From: Haloterrigena salina JCM 13891
GTDB taxonomy: Archaea > Halobacteriota > Halobacteria > Halobacteriales > Natrialbaceae
Direction: 5' to 3'
NCBI RefSeq assembly: GCF_000337495.1
Contig: NZ_AOIS01000018.1
Span: 60,001-124,000, forward strand
Length of the DNA stretch: 64,000 nucleotides
Position 1 is the first letter of the stretch. Each line of letters starts with the position of its first letter. Positions 49,968 through 59,236 of the stretch are shown here, piece after piece. The notes under the pieces are model-generated. The model saw only the letters and a program-made list of their open reading frames with translations. It had not been told where the DNA came from and ran no database searches. The translations under genes and the position numbers were made by a program.

Positions 49968-50969
49968 CTACTGCGCGGCGTCTCCGGCGCCGACGAGATC
50001 GAAGGACAGTCCCTTCCCAGCGTCGCTGGCGCGGTCGTAGACGACGTGGGCCGCCGCGACGTCCTGAATGGCCAGCCCGGTCGAGTCGAAGACGGTGATC
50101 CCCGTCTCCTCGGTCCGCCCCTCCTTCGCGCCGGCGACGACCTCGCCGATTTCGGCGTGAATGTCGTCGTCGGTCAGAGTGCCCTCGCCGTAGGGGACGT
50201 TGATTTCGCCGGAGTGGGTACACTGCTCGTGGTCGTCGATGACGATCGTCGCCTCGAGCAGGAGGTCGTCGCTCAGTTCGTGCTTGCCCGCGGCGTCGGC
50301 CCCAATGGCGTTAATGTGGGTGTCCTCGCCGACGTCCTCGAGGCCGACGATGGGACTCTCCACGGGCGTCACCGTCGAGAGGATATCGCAGTGGCCGGCC
50401 TCGGAAATCGAGCCAGCGCGGACGTCGAACTCGTCTTCGAAGGCCTCGACGAACCGTCGGACGCGGTCTTCGTCCTGATCCGCGATGACGACCTCCTCGA
50501 TCGGTCGGATCTCGCTGATCGCTCGAAGCTGGGTGTACGACTGGACGCCGGCGCCGACGATGCCGAGACTCGAGGCGTCGTCGACGGCGAGGTGGTCGGT
50601 CGCGACGGCCGCCGCGGCCCCGGTGCGTTTCATGGTCAGCGTCGTCCCGTCCATGATCGCCAGCGGGAAGGCGGTCTCCGGATCGGAGTAGATCATCGTC
50701 CCCAGCACCGTCGGCAGGTCGTGGTCCTCCGGGTTGTCGGGGTGGACGTTGACCCACTTCAGCCCGGCGGCGTCCCACTCGCCCGTATCGAGGTAGGCGG
50801 GCATCGACCGGAAGTCGCCGTTGTACCGCGGCAGGTCGATGTAGGACTTCGCGGGCATCTGGGTGTCCCCGCGCTCGAAGGCCGCGAAGGCCTGCTCGAC
50901 GGCGTCGATGACGTCGGCGAGGGCGGCGTATTCGTCGACGTCGTCGCTGTCCAGAAGGAGCGTGTTCAT
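49968..50969 (-). CDS. Ornithine cyclodeaminase/archaeal alanine dehydrogenase family
   Basis: A 333-aa NAD(P)-binding enzyme of the mu-crystallin family. The substrate region has KSYIDLPRYNGDFRSMPAYL and TLTMKRTGAAAAVATDHLAV (Lys as base), the Rossmann fold begins LGIVGAGVQSYTQLRAISE, and the late motif is VFDSTGLAIQDVAAAHVVY. Archaeal members act as alanine dehydrogenases (alanine to pyruvate) or ornithine cyclodeaminases, and these cannot be separated by eye. It converges with the sugar porter. Confidence 0.88.
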   Translation of the reverse strand: MNTLLLDSDDVDEYAALADVIDAVEQAFAAFERGDTQMPAKSYIDLPRYNGDFRSMPAYLDTGEWDAAGLKWVNVHPDNPEDHDLPTVLGTMIYSDPETAFPLAIMDGTTLTMKRTGAAAAVATDHLAVDDASSLGIVGAGVQSYTQLRAISEIRPIEEVVIADQDEDRVRRFVEAFEDEFDVRAGSISEAGHCDILSTVTPVESPIVGLEDVGEDTHINAIGADAAGKHELSDDLLLEATIVIDDHEQCTHSGEINVPYGEGTLTDDDIHAEIGEVVAGAKEGRTEETGITVFDSTGLAIQDVAAAHVVYDRASDAGKGLSFDLVGAGDAAQ

Positions 50970-51096
50970 AGTGGCAAATATCGCGGGAAGACACTTAATT
51001 CGTCCTGAATCGACGGCCGGCGCGCAGTCCGGTATCGGGCGGCGACGTTCGTGCTACACGTACCTTAATACGGGCAGGAGTATCACGCTTCGGATA

Positions 51097-51981
51097 ATGT
51101 TCGGAAACGAGAGGGTGATTCGGACGTCTCGCCGGCGCGTGCTATCGACAGTCGCGGGAACCGGCGTCGCTGCGATCGGAACGCTCGCGTCGAAATACGG
51201 CGTTTCCGACGCGGCCGCGCTCGACGCGCTCGACGAGATCTCGTTCGGCACCTTCGAGTCGTCGCTCGAGGAGTGGCGCCCCGAGGGCGACCTCGCGCTG
51301 TCGCGGATCGGGCGAGACGAGCGCCCGGTAGCGGTCACCGAGGGCGAGTACGCCCTCGAGGCCGCCGTCGACGGCGAGACGGAACCGGCGATCTCGCGGC
51401 CGGTCACCGATCTCGACCTCGCGACGCATCCGTACTTCGTCGCCGACGTCACGCCGGGCCGACTCACCGGGACCGACGCCCGCGTCGCCTTTCAGTGGAG
51501 GCTCTATCGCTCGACCGATCTCCTCGCGGACGGCTCGACGGGGGAGCCGGTCGCCGCGTCCGATCCGGTGACGGTCCCGCAGGCGACGCCGGGTCGTCTC
51601 TACTGGGACGCGAGCGACGTCGACCTCGGTCTCTTAGACGCGGTCTCTCGCCTCGAGATCGGCTGGTATCCGTCCGACGGCGACCCGGCGGACGGAACGG
51701 TCGCCGCCCGCGGCGACGTCGTCGTCGACGACGTCCGCGCGACCGCCTCGGTCGATCCAGTGGGGAGCGCCCGACTCGCGGCGACGATGCGGGACCTCCA
51801 GTTCGACCACGGCCCGTACGTTCGGACCGAGGTGACCGATGCGTTCGACGGCGGAGAGGCGGGCGCGTTCGTCTTCGACGACGGCGAGACCGTGCCCTAC
51901 CGGTTCGAGACGCTCGGCGCGGACCGGTATCTGCTCACTATCGCGGATACCGAGATCGAGTTCGGCGAGGGGTGGTCCTGA
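51097..51981 (+). CDS. Tat-exported protein of unknown function
   Basis: A 294-aa protein with a twin-arginine signal (RTSRRRVLSTVAGTGVAAIG) but no lipobox. The mature part is beta-rich and acidic (LDEISFGTFESSLEEWRPEG, LYRSTDLLADGSTGEPVAAS, RLYWDASDVDLGLLDAVSRL), resembling a carbohydrate-binding or jelly-roll fold, without catalytic motifs I recognise. The ATG at 51097 overlaps nothing upstream; a TACCTTAATACGGG element (about 51061-51074) may be the promoter. The stop is joined to the next gene start (TGATG). Confidence 0.7.
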   Translation: MFGNERVIRTSRRRVLSTVAGTGVAAIGTLASKYGVSDAAALDALDEISFGTFESSLEEWRPEGDLALSRIGRDERPVAVTEGEYALEAAVDGETEPAISRPVTDLDLATHPYFVADVTPGRLTGTDARVAFQWRLYRSTDLLADGSTGEPVAASDPVTVPQATPGRLYWDASDVDLGLLDAVSRLEIGWYPSDGDPADGTVAARGDVVVDDVRATASVDPVGSARLAATMRDLQFDHGPYVRTEVTDAFDGGEAGAFVFDDGETVPYRFETLGADRYLLTIADTEIEFGEGWS

Positions 51982-53000
51982 TGGTCGAGCGCACGACCTC
52001 GGCGGCGACGATCACGCTGTTGCCCGGCCACAGCGAGAACACCGCGGAGGGCGGCGACGCGCTCGACAGCGCGATGCCCGACTACGACGGGAAGTCCCTC
52101 GACGCGTGGTTCGTCGCCGACGCCGTGACCGACCTCCCCGACGACCTCGAGACGGTCCGCGAGATGCGAAAGCAGCTCCCGGAGTACGACGAGGGGCTGC
52201 GCCAGTACCGCCTCGCGAACGAGCTCGAACTCTCCTTCTCGACCGAGGACGGCCGGACCGTCGTCGACTCGAGTGTCACCCGCAAGACGAACGCGAACGA
52301 GAAGCCGTCGTACGTCGGCGTCGAGGGCGAGGCGGGCGAGGAGAACGTCGTCAGAGACATTATCGAGCGCGACGACCTCGACTGGTTCGACGGAAAGGAC
52401 AAGCTCCGGGCCGACGTAGCGGGCAAGCGATTCGAGAGCGACGCCGTCCGCGAGGCGGTCGACGGGATCGAGGGCGTGCGCGCGTCCGTCCTCTTCGGCG
52501 GGAGCGACACGTACATCGAGATCATGCGCGAGAAGTTCTACGAACTCGGGCCGGTCGAGTTCCTCGAGACGACGGGGATGGAGTTCGAAGCGGTCCCCGC
52601 GTTCATCGTTCAGCCGCCGACGATGTACACGTTCCTCGAGCTCGCGGTGATGGCCGACGGGACGAGTCTCGCCCGCGTCTGGGACGTCAGCCCGTACCCC
52701 AAACACTACCTCTACGTCGACGACCGGAAGCGCGACGAAACCGAATTCGAGGAGGGGAGCCGCCTCGAGGGCGGCGAGTGGCGACAGAACGAGAACGCCA
52801 ACGAGCGGTTCGGTCAGTGGGCGCTCGAGGAGCAGGGTCTCCGGTCGCCGTTCTCCCCGCACACGCGGACGGGCTACGAGCAGTACATCGACCACGCCAC
52901 CTCGATCGGCCGCTATCCCGCGATGGCCTACGGCGAAGACGGGGCAGAACTGACTGCGTCGCAGGTGGCGTTCAACCTTCCGCCGCTGTTCCCGTGGTAG
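51981..53000 (+). CDS. Hypothetical protein coupled to the exported protein
   Basis: A 339-aa acidic protein starting at the ATG at 51981, which shares one base with the stop of the preceding gene. No signal peptide or TM segment is seen. Landmarks are TITLLPGHSENTAEGGDALD, LDAWFVADAVTDLPDDLETV, NANEKPSYVGVEGEAGEENV, FGGSDTYIEIMREKFYELGP and AFIVQPPTMYTFLELAVMAD. No family is recognised. The tight coupling suggests it works with its exported neighbour, perhaps as a cytoplasmic partner or second substrate. Confidence 0.65.
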   Translation: MVERTTSAATITLLPGHSENTAEGGDALDSAMPDYDGKSLDAWFVADAVTDLPDDLETVREMRKQLPEYDEGLRQYRLANELELSFSTEDGRTVVDSSVTRKTNANEKPSYVGVEGEAGEENVVRDIIERDDLDWFDGKDKLRADVAGKRFESDAVREAVDGIEGVRASVLFGGSDTYIEIMREKFYELGPVEFLETTGMEFEAVPAFIVQPPTMYTFLELAVMADGTSLARVWDVSPYPKHYLYVDDRKRDETEFEEGSRLEGGEWRQNENANERFGQWALEEQGLRSPFSPHTRTGYEQYIDHATSIGRYPAMAYGEDGAELTASQVAFNLPPLFPW

Positions 53001-53067
53001 ACGGTAGCTGTCCGTCGCGTCGTCTACCCGCACGTCTCACCGACACCGTCTCGATGGCGGGCGACCG

Positions 53068-53862
53068 TCAGGCCCGCGCCCGAAACAGCACGACGCCGGT
53101 GCGGTACGATTCCAACCGTTCGCCGTCGTCGGCGTACCGGAAGTCGAACGCGTCCTCGAGGGCGGCCGGCGCGTTCGACAGCAGCGACCTGATCTCTCGG
53201 CGACGATCGGCAGGTACGTCCATCCGGTCGAGCCACGTGTCGACCTCGAGACGCCGACTCGTCTCCCGGACCGCGTCGACGGTCAGTCCCGCGGCCTCGA
53301 GCCAGTCGCGCCACTGCGCCGGGGAGGCGGTCTCGACGTGACCCGGATCGCGCAGTCGTTCGATTCGGTTGACGTAGCTCGCCAGTTCCGGGTCGGCGGG
53401 GGCGGCGAGGTCCTCGAACGCGAAGACGCCGCCCGTCGCGAGCACCCGCTCGACCTCGGCGAGGAACGCCTCGGGGTCCGGAAAGTGGTGGGCGGCGAAG
53501 CGGCAGGTGACCGCGTCGAACCGACCGGCGGGAAACGGCAGGCGCTCGGCGTCGACGACGGCCCCCTCGAGACCGCCGTAGTCGGCCGTCGCCGTCGTGA
53601 CCATCTCGGGGGAGAGGTCCGCCGCGACGACCCGCGGGACGTTCCGTTCGGCGACGGCACCGGCGACGTGGCCCGCGCCGGTGGCCACGTCGAGCGCCCG
53701 CGTCGCGCCCTCGGTCCAGTCGACGAGTCGCTCGAGGTCGGCACCTTCCTTGAGGACGGCCCCGTCCCGATAGCCGTCCGTGGCGTTCCCGAAACTCGTC
53801 GCGACGTCGCGCTTTCTGTCGGCGTCGTTCGTCACGACCGATACTTGTGATGAGAACAACAT
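53068..53862 (-). CDS. Class I SAM-dependent methyltransferase (Ubie/Methyltransf_11 type)
   Basis: A 264-aa enzyme. Motif I is ALDVATGAGHVAGAVAERNV, motif II VVAADLSPEMVTTATADY, followed by VVDAERLPFPAGRFDAVTCR and FAAHHFPDPEAFLAEVERVL, and motif III GGVFAFEDLAAP. These are typical of small-molecule methyltransferases. The start is uncertain: ATG at 53862 is reported; a GTG at 53835 gives MTNDADRKRDVATSFG, a common family N-terminus. The substrate is unknown. Confidence 0.85.
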   Translation of the reverse strand: MLFSSQVSVVTNDADRKRDVATSFGNATDGYRDGAVLKEGADLERLVDWTEGATRALDVATGAGHVAGAVAERNVPRVVAADLSPEMVTTATADYGGLEGAVVDAERLPFPAGRFDAVTCRFAAHHFPDPEAFLAEVERVLATGGVFAFEDLAAPADPELASYVNRIERLRDPGHVETASPAQWRDWLEAAGLTVDAVRETSRRLEVDTWLDRMDVPADRRREIRSLLSNAPAALEDAFDFRYADDGERLESYRTGVVLFRARA

Positions 53863-53994
53863 GAAGGTTGCGTGCGGACGGACTCGAGCGTCGCACGATC
53901 CGATTTGCGAGAGTACGAACTGCAAGAGTACGGGATTCGGGAGCGACGACGAAAGAAAGAACGATCAGATGGGCCGACTGCAGTGAGCGACTCG

Positions 53995-54012
53995 AGCGGG
54001 CGATAGCCCGCT
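53995..54012. terminator. Hairpin AGCGGGC-GATA-GCCCGCT
   Basis: A perfect 7-bp stem with a 4-nt loop, located between two minus-strand genes. It is not followed by a long T tract, so termination is uncertain. Confidence 0.3.
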
Positions 54013-54074
54013 GACCACACTCCCAGCGAGCGTCGGCGAGTGAGCGGTTCGGAGAGCCCGAACGACGCCGTTCA

Positions 54075-54099
54075 CCGAGCGCGGCTTCGCCGCGCTCGG
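54075..54099. terminator. Perfect 11-bp hairpin downstream of thermosome gene
   Basis: CCGAGCGCGGC (54075-54085) and GCCGCGCTCGG (54089-54099) form a perfect stem with a 3-nt TTC loop, about 100 bases after the thermosome stop on its strand. It could slow RNA polymerase or stabilise the message end; archaeal terminators usually need T-runs, which are weak here. Confidence 0.35.
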
Positions 54100-54197
54100 G
54101 CCGACGAGCGACGGTAGGGAGCGAGGAGTGCTTTTGATCCAGGTTTTACCGAGCGAACGAGCGAACGGCGTGAGTGAGCGCAGCGTAAAAGCTGGGC

Positions 54198-55874
54198 TTA
54201 CATCATGCCGCCCATGCCGCCGCCCATACCGCCCATGCCGCCGCCCATGCCACCGGGGCCGCCGGCGGGCATGTCTTCGTCATCGTCGTCGTCGGCGACC
54301 GCGAGGTCACCGGCGGCGATGACGTCGTCGATGCGCAACAGCATGACGGCCGCCTCGGTGGCGGACTCGATGGCCTGGGTCTTCACGCGCAGCGGCTCGT
54401 AGACGCCTTCCTCGGCCATGTCGATGGTGTCGCCCGTGTAGGCGTCGAGACCGGAGCTGGTCTCGCCGCCGTCGTGGTCGGCGCGCAGCTCGACCAGCGA
54501 GTCGATGGGATCGAGACCGGCGTTCTCGGCCAGCGTGCGCGGGATGACCTCGAGGGCGTCCGCGAAGGCTTCGACGGCGAGTTGCTCGCGGCCGCCGACG
54601 GAGTCGGCGTAGTCGCGCAGCGAGAGCGAGAGGTCGACTTCGGGGGCGCCGCCGCCGGCGACGACCTTGCCGTCCTCGAGGGTCGTTCGCACGACGCCGA
54701 GGGAGTCCTCGATGGCGCGGTCGACCTCGTCGATGACGTGGTCGGTGCCGCCCCGCAGGATGAGGGTGACGGCCTTCGCGTCGTCGACGTCCTCGACGAA
54801 GATGCGCTGGTCGCCGGCGATCTCCTTCTGGGCGACGCTACCGGCGAAGCCGAGGTCGTCCTCGCTCAGGTCGTCGACGGAAGAGACGGGCGTGGCGCCG
54901 GTTGCGCGGGCGAGCTGGGACTGGTCGCTCGCTTTGACGCGGCGGACGGCGATGATGCCCTCCTGGGCGAGGTAGTGCTGGGCCATGTCGTCGATGCCGC
55001 CGTCGACGAAGACGACGTCGGCGCCGACTGCGGCGACGCCCTCGGCCATCTCCTTGAGCTGCTGTTCCTCCTGTTCGAGGAACTGCTCGAGCTGGTCGGG
55101 GTCGGTGACGTTGACCTCGGCGTCGATCTCGGTCTCCTTGATCTCGAGGTCGCCGTCGATGATCGCGACGTTGGCGTCCTCGGCGAAGTAGGGCATGCTG
55201 TCGGAGACGCGCTCCTTGTCGATGATGACGCCCTCGACGAGCTCGGAGTTCTCGATGGAGCCGCCGACGACCTTCTCGACTTTGATGTTGTCCGTGTCGA
55301 CGCCGTCGTCGTCCGCGACGGCCTGGACGGCATCGACGACGAGTTCGGCCAGCAGGTCGCGGGCGCTTTCGGCGCCCTTGCCGGTCATCGCCGTGGCGGC
55401 GATCTGCTTTAAGATCTCGTCGTCGTCCTCGTCGACGTCGATGGCGACGTCCTCGAGGGCCTCGGTGGCCTCCTCGGCGGCCTGTCGGTACCCCTGGGCG
55501 AGGGTGGTCGCGTGGATATCCTGGTCGAGGAGCTCCTCGGCCTGGCTGAGGAGTTCGCCGGCGATGACGACGGCGCTCGTGGTGCCGTCGCCGACCTCGT
55601 CCTCCTGGGTCTCGGCGACTTCGACGATCATGTCGGCCGCCGGATGGTCGATCTCCATCTCCGACAGCAGGGTGACACCGTCGTTCGTGACGATGACGTT
55701 GCCCGTCGAGTCGACGAGCATCTTGTCCATCCCCTTCGGACCCAGCGTGGTCCGTACGGACTCGGCGACGGCTTTCCCGGCCTGAATGTTCATCGACTGC
55801 GCGTCTTTTCCGGAGGTACGCTGGCTGTCCTCCGAGAGAACGATAAGGGGCTGGTTACCCATCTGCTGAGCCAT
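54198..55874 (-). CDS. Thermosome subunit (group II chaperonin)
   Basis: A 558-aa subunit of the double-ring ATP-driven chaperonin. ATPase motifs are [48 protein letters not shown] and the late [11 protein letters not shown]. The C-terminus ends in Gly-Met repeats facing the cavity. The ATG at 55874 gives [20 protein letters not shown]. The promoter TATATAA (about 55902-55908) lies 28-34 nt upstream, so the message is almost leaderless. It folds proteins, especially under heat stress. Haloarchaea usually have two or three such subunits. Confidence 0.97.
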   Translation of the reverse strand: MAQQMGNQPLIVLSEDSQRTSGKDAQSMNIQAGKAVAESVRTTLGPKGMDKMLVDSTGNVIVTNDGVTLLSEMEIDHPAADMIVEVAETQEDEVGDGTTSAVVIAGELLSQAEELLDQDIHATTLAQGYRQAAEEATEALEDVAIDVDEDDDEILKQIAATAMTGKGAESARDLLAELVVDAVQAVADDDGVDTDNIKVEKVVGGSIENSELVEGVIIDKERVSDSMPYFAEDANVAIIDGDLEIKETEIDAEVNVTDPDQLEQFLEQEEQQLKEMAEGVAAVGADVVFVDGGIDDMAQHYLAQEGIIAVRRVKASDQSQLARATGATPVSSVDDLSEDDLGFAGSVAQKEIAGDQRIFVEDVDDAKAVTLILRGGTDHVIDEVDRAIEDSLGVVRTTLEDGKVVAGGGAPEVDLSLSLRDYADSVGGREQLAVEAFADALEVIPRTLAENAGLDPIDSLVELRADHDGGETSSGLDAYTGDTIDMAEEGVYEPLRVKTQAIESATEAAVMLLRIDDVIAAGDLAVADDDDDEDMPAGGPGGMGGGMGGMGGGMGGMM

Positions 55875-55900
55875 AGTCAAGGGAACGATTGATTGTTATT

Positions 55901-55910
55901 CTATATAAGT
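55901..55910 (-). promoter_or_regulatory. TATA box of thermosome gene
   Basis: CTATATAAGT (plus strand; ACTTATATAG on the coding strand) at 55901-55910 is preceded by an A-rich run (AAACAAAAG) that could be the BRE side. The spacing to the ATG at 55874 fits transcription start a few bases before the start codon. Confidence 0.65.
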
Positions 55911-55955
55911 CTTTTGTTTATGCCGTGGTCGATCCCCGTTCCGTACGGGGGTTTC

Positions 55956-57362
55956 TCACACCCCGTTGATCTCGAATCGAGCGCCGCCGGAATCGCTGTC
56001 GGTCACGGAGATACTCCAGCGGTGGGCGTCGACGATCTCGCGGACGATGTGAAGTCCGAAGCCGGTTCCGTCGTCGCTGTCGGTGTACCCTCGCTCGAAG
56101 ATCCGGGACCGCTCTGAGACCGGGATGCCGGGACCGTCGTCGGCGACGAAGAACCCGTCTCCTTCCTCGAGCGTTCCGACGGTGACGACGAGTTCATCGT
56201 CGGTCTCAACGGGTTCGCTGTCGTCGGTCGACGGTCGACCGCCTGTCGAGTCATGCTCGACACTGTCCTGACGAGCCTGCGAGTCAGGGTTTGTGGAACC
56301 GTGTTCCACAGCATTTCGAAACAGGTTCTCGAACAGCTGTCGGAGCCGGGCCGGATCGGCGTCGAACGTCGTCGAGTCGGCGACGTTGAGCGTCGCGTTC
56401 GGCGTTTCGACGGTTCTCCAGGCCCGTCGCGCGATCAACTCGAGATCGACGGGCTCGGCGTCGTCGATCCCCTGTCCCTGCCGGGCCAGCGTCAGCGTGT
56501 GTTCGATGATCCGATCGATGCGCTCGTGGGCGTCTTCGACCTCTTGGACGTACTCCTCGTCGCCGGTCTCGACGGCCAGATCGAGGTAGCCCTCCGCGAC
56601 GGACAGCGGGTTCCGCAGGTCGTGGGAGACGATGTTCGCGAAGTCCTGGAGGTCCTCGTTCTTTCCCTTGAGTTCGGCGCGGTCGTCCTCGAGGGTCCGG
56701 ATTCGGCGGCGGCGCTCGATCGCGCCGATGGCCGCCGTCGCGATCGGTCGAAACGTCCGGACGTCGATCTCGTCGACCGCGTCGGCGTCGAGACCGCCGA
56801 GGCGGACGATCCCCAGCGTCTCGGACGGGACGACGAGCTCGGTCGACGCCACGGCGGTCGGGTCGTCTGATCGGAACGCCGACCACCACGGATCTCCCCC
56901 TTCGGCGATCGGTTCGATCTCGAAGCGGGCGTCGGCCGCGGGCGTGACGATCTCGGGTACGAGTTCCGATCGGAGACCGTCGTACCGGTAGACGGCGGCC
57001 GCGGTCGTCCCGAAGAATTCGTCCGCGACGTCGGTCACCGGCTCCGTGATCCCGTCGATCGTTTCCGACTTGACCAGCGATCGGACGGCCGCGTCGACGA
57101 CCTCGAACCGGGACCGACCGGCCCCACCGCCGTCACCGTCGCCACCGTCGTCCCTCTTCGCCGGCGGACCCTCGACGTCGAGCGCCTCGACCCACTGCTC
57201 GACGGCGTCGCTCGAGAGTCCGGTAAGTGCGGCGATCTCCGCCGTCGAACGGCCCCGGTTCGACGCCAGCGCCACCAGCAACCCGTCGCGGGTCGCCGGC
57301 GACTCGTCGGCCAGTACGGCCTCGACGGCGTCGATGTCCGACAGCGGATCGGGATCGGACAT
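55956..57362 (-). CDS. Soluble sensor histidine kinase
   Basis: A 468-aa kinase without TM segments. The N-terminal ~60 residues resemble a winged-helix module (RSTAEIAALTGLSSDAVEQW). A GAF-like sensor region follows (about 95-235). The H box is SHDLRNPLSVAEGYLDLAV, the N box LRQLFENLFRNAVEHG, G1 DDGPGIPVS, and G2 GTGFGLHIVREIV. An acidic insertion of about 40 residues lies between N and G1 boxes. It autophosphorylates on His and would signal to a response regulator not encoded nearby. It is divergent from the FIST gene, with 184 nt between the starts. Confidence 0.94.
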   Translation of the reverse strand: MSDPDPLSDIDAVEAVLADESPATRDGLLVALASNRGRSTAEIAALTGLSSDAVEQWVEALDVEGPPAKRDDGGDGDGGGAGRSRFEVVDAAVRSLVKSETIDGITEPVTDVADEFFGTTAAAVYRYDGLRSELVPEIVTPAADARFEIEPIAEGGDPWWSAFRSDDPTAVASTELVVPSETLGIVRLGGLDADAVDEIDVRTFRPIATAAIGAIERRRRIRTLEDDRAELKGKNEDLQDFANIVSHDLRNPLSVAEGYLDLAVETGDEEYVQEVEDAHERIDRIIEHTLTLARQGQGIDDAEPVDLELIARRAWRTVETPNATLNVADSTTFDADPARLRQLFENLFRNAVEHGSTNPDSQARQDSVEHDSTGGRPSTDDSEPVETDDELVVTVGTLEEGDGFFVADDGPGIPVSERSRIFERGYTDSDDGTGFGLHIVREIVDAHRWSISVTDSDSGGARFEINGV

Positions 57363-57546
57363 TGCGTTGCAGATAGTAACGAACCGGCATAGTCATTGTG
57401 GGGTTGGCAACGGGAACCCGCAGTCGGTCGCGTGCGGCTTTCACTGGCGCTTCGTCCGTCGCCGACTCACGGCGACGGAGACGCCTCGGTCGTCGTGACG
57501 GACAGTACGTTTATGTGAGTGTACTTCCATCCTTGCCGTAGCATCG

Positions 57547-58797
57547 ATGAGTGAGATTCTCGCCGGAGTCGGCCACGCGACCGACGACGACTCGACGGCG
57601 GCCGGCCGCCGCGCAGCCCGCGCCGCGCGAGACGACCTCGGCGGCGAGGAACGGATCGCGTACGCGTTCGGCTCGAGCGAGTACGACCAGGCCGCGTTAC
57701 TCGGCGGTATCGAGGCCCAACTCGACTGTCCGGTCGTCGGCTGTTCGACGGCCGGCGAAATCGCCCACGCGCAGTCGCACACCGAAAGCGTCGTCGTGCT
57801 CGCGCTCGCGGGCGACGGTATTCGCCCCGGTGTCGGGTCCGCACCGGAGTTCGCCGAGTTCTCGAGAAAGGCGGGGATGGAAGCGGCCTCTGCGGCCGTG
57901 GACGACCTCGACGACGGCCCCGTCCCGACGTCGGTTTCGGCGTCCGAGTCAGGCCGGCGGCGGTGGTACCCGAAGCTGCTCGTGAACGCGTTCGGCCCGG
58001 GCCTGACCGGCAGCAAGGAGTGGGCCCTGATCGGCGTCCAGGACGCGCTGGGCTGGGCGCACGTCTCCGGCGGGTTCGCCGGGGACGACTGGAAGCTCGA
58101 TTCGACGTGGGTCTACCGGGACGGCGAACCGGTCGAGGACTCGATGGCCGTCGCCGCGATGGACGTCGACGTCAAGACCGGCGTCGGCGTCGCCAACGGC
58201 CTGCGCGAGACCGAGCACACGTTCACCGTGACGAGCGCCGAGGACAACCGCCTCTACGAACTCGACGACAAACCCGCACTCGAGGCCTACCGCGACTGCT
58301 ACGGCGACCGGGTAACCCAGGAACACTTCCTGATGACCCACCCGCTCGGAACGGACGACGACGGCGAGGAGACTCACATCGCGATAATGACCGACGTCGA
58401 CGAGGAAACGGGATCGATGATCGTCGGCGAGAAACCGCTCGAGGAGGGTCAGGAACTGACCGTCATGGATACGTCGGCCGACGCGGTCCTCGACGGCGTC
58501 GAGACCGCCGTCGATCGGGCGCTGATGGCCGCCGGCGGGCCCGAGGATATCGCGGCCGTGCTTGTATTCGACTGCAACTGCCGCTGGTATCACCTGTCGA
58601 ACGAGGAGACGCGAAACGCCGAACTCGACATCGTCAGGGAGCGTGTCGGCCCGGACGTTCCCGTCGCCGGCTTCTACAGCTACGGAGAGATCGCGACGCC
58701 GAACCCGTTGTGGAACGACGATCCACGGTCGCTCATGCGCCAGGACGTCCACCACCAGAGCATCGCCATCGAGGTTATCACCAATGAGTCACTGTAA
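57547..58797 (+). CDS. FIST-domain signalling protein
   Basis: A 416-aa protein of FIST_N plus FIST_C type. The N-domain has DCPVVGCSTAGEIA and SVVVLALAGDGIRPGVGSAP; the C-domain has VTSAEDNRLYELDDKPALEA and the end VAGFYSYGEIATPNP. FIST domains are intracellular sensors of small ligands in archaea and bacteria. It is divergent from the histidine kinase gene, so the two may act together. It has no TM segment. Confidence 0.92.
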   Translation: MSEILAGVGHATDDDSTAAGRRAARAARDDLGGEERIAYAFGSSEYDQAALLGGIEAQLDCPVVGCSTAGEIAHAQSHTESVVVLALAGDGIRPGVGSAPEFAEFSRKAGMEAASAAVDDLDDGPVPTSVSASESGRRRWYPKLLVNAFGPGLTGSKEWALIGVQDALGWAHVSGGFAGDDWKLDSTWVYRDGEPVEDSMAVAAMDVDVKTGVGVANGLRETEHTFTVTSAEDNRLYELDDKPALEAYRDCYGDRVTQEHFLMTHPLGTDDDGEETHIAIMTDVDEETGSMIVGEKPLEEGQELTVMDTSADAVLDGVETAVDRALMAAGGPEDIAAVLVFDCNCRWYHLSNEETRNAELDIVRERVGPDVPVAGFYSYGEIATPNPLWNDDPRSLMRQDVHHQSIAIEVITNESL

Positions 58798-58846
58798 CTG
58801 TAACCGTAACCCCGCGTCCGCCGCGACGGGCAAGAGCGCCTAACCC

Positions 58847-59152
58847 ATGTCCATGACGGACGAAACTCCCGGATACACCGCACTGATTCAGGCCGCGATC
58901 GACCGGGAGAAGGACATTCTGGGGCCGGACGACGCGATCGAGTGCGCCGACTCGGTCGACGGACTCGTCGTCGACGGCGACGGGACCGTCGTCGACATCG
59001 AACGCGACGGCCGGGCTGTCCTCGGTGACCTCGTCGGCGCCTACGTGGCGACGGCCGGCGACGTGGCCGCGTTCCTCATCGCCCGTCGCCTCGAGAACAT
59101 GTGCGACCGCGAGGAGGTCGACCTGCCGGAGAACCTCGCGAAACACATGTGA
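58847..59152 (+). CDS. Hypothetical protein downstream of FIST gene
   Basis: A 101-aa acidic protein, start ATG at 58847 (a second ATG lies 6 nt later). The sequence MSMTDETPGYTALIQAAIDR, VDGLVVDGDGTVVDIERDG and AFLIARRLENMCDREEVDLP suggests a small helix-strand domain. It follows the FIST gene by 49 nt and may be part of its operon. No family is recognised. Confidence 0.65.
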   Translation: MSMTDETPGYTALIQAAIDREKDILGPDDAIECADSVDGLVVDGDGTVVDIERDGRAVLGDLVGAYVATAGDVAAFLIARRLENMCDREEVDLPENLAKHM

Positions 59153-59236
59153 CTCGCGGCGGAGACTCACGCCGTTTCATTCGGCGGCGAAAGAGACCGT
59201 TCGTAGAGAGCGGTCGACGAAATCGAGACCTCGAAA

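Larger units (their letters stand above)
53863..54197. other. Non-coding gap with hairpins
   Basis: No supported gene in these 335 bases. Two strong hairpins stand out (53995-54012 and 54075-54099). The right end (GAACGAGCGAACGGCGTGAG, then GCTGGGCTTA) is the 3' flank of the thermosome gene, and the left end is the promoter side of the methyltransferase gene. Confidence 0.5.

Noticed and set aside
51839..53341. Long plus-strand frame overlapping the coupled pair and the methyltransferase
   Set aside because: Arg-rich out-of-frame translation; the motif-bearing frames are those annotated.
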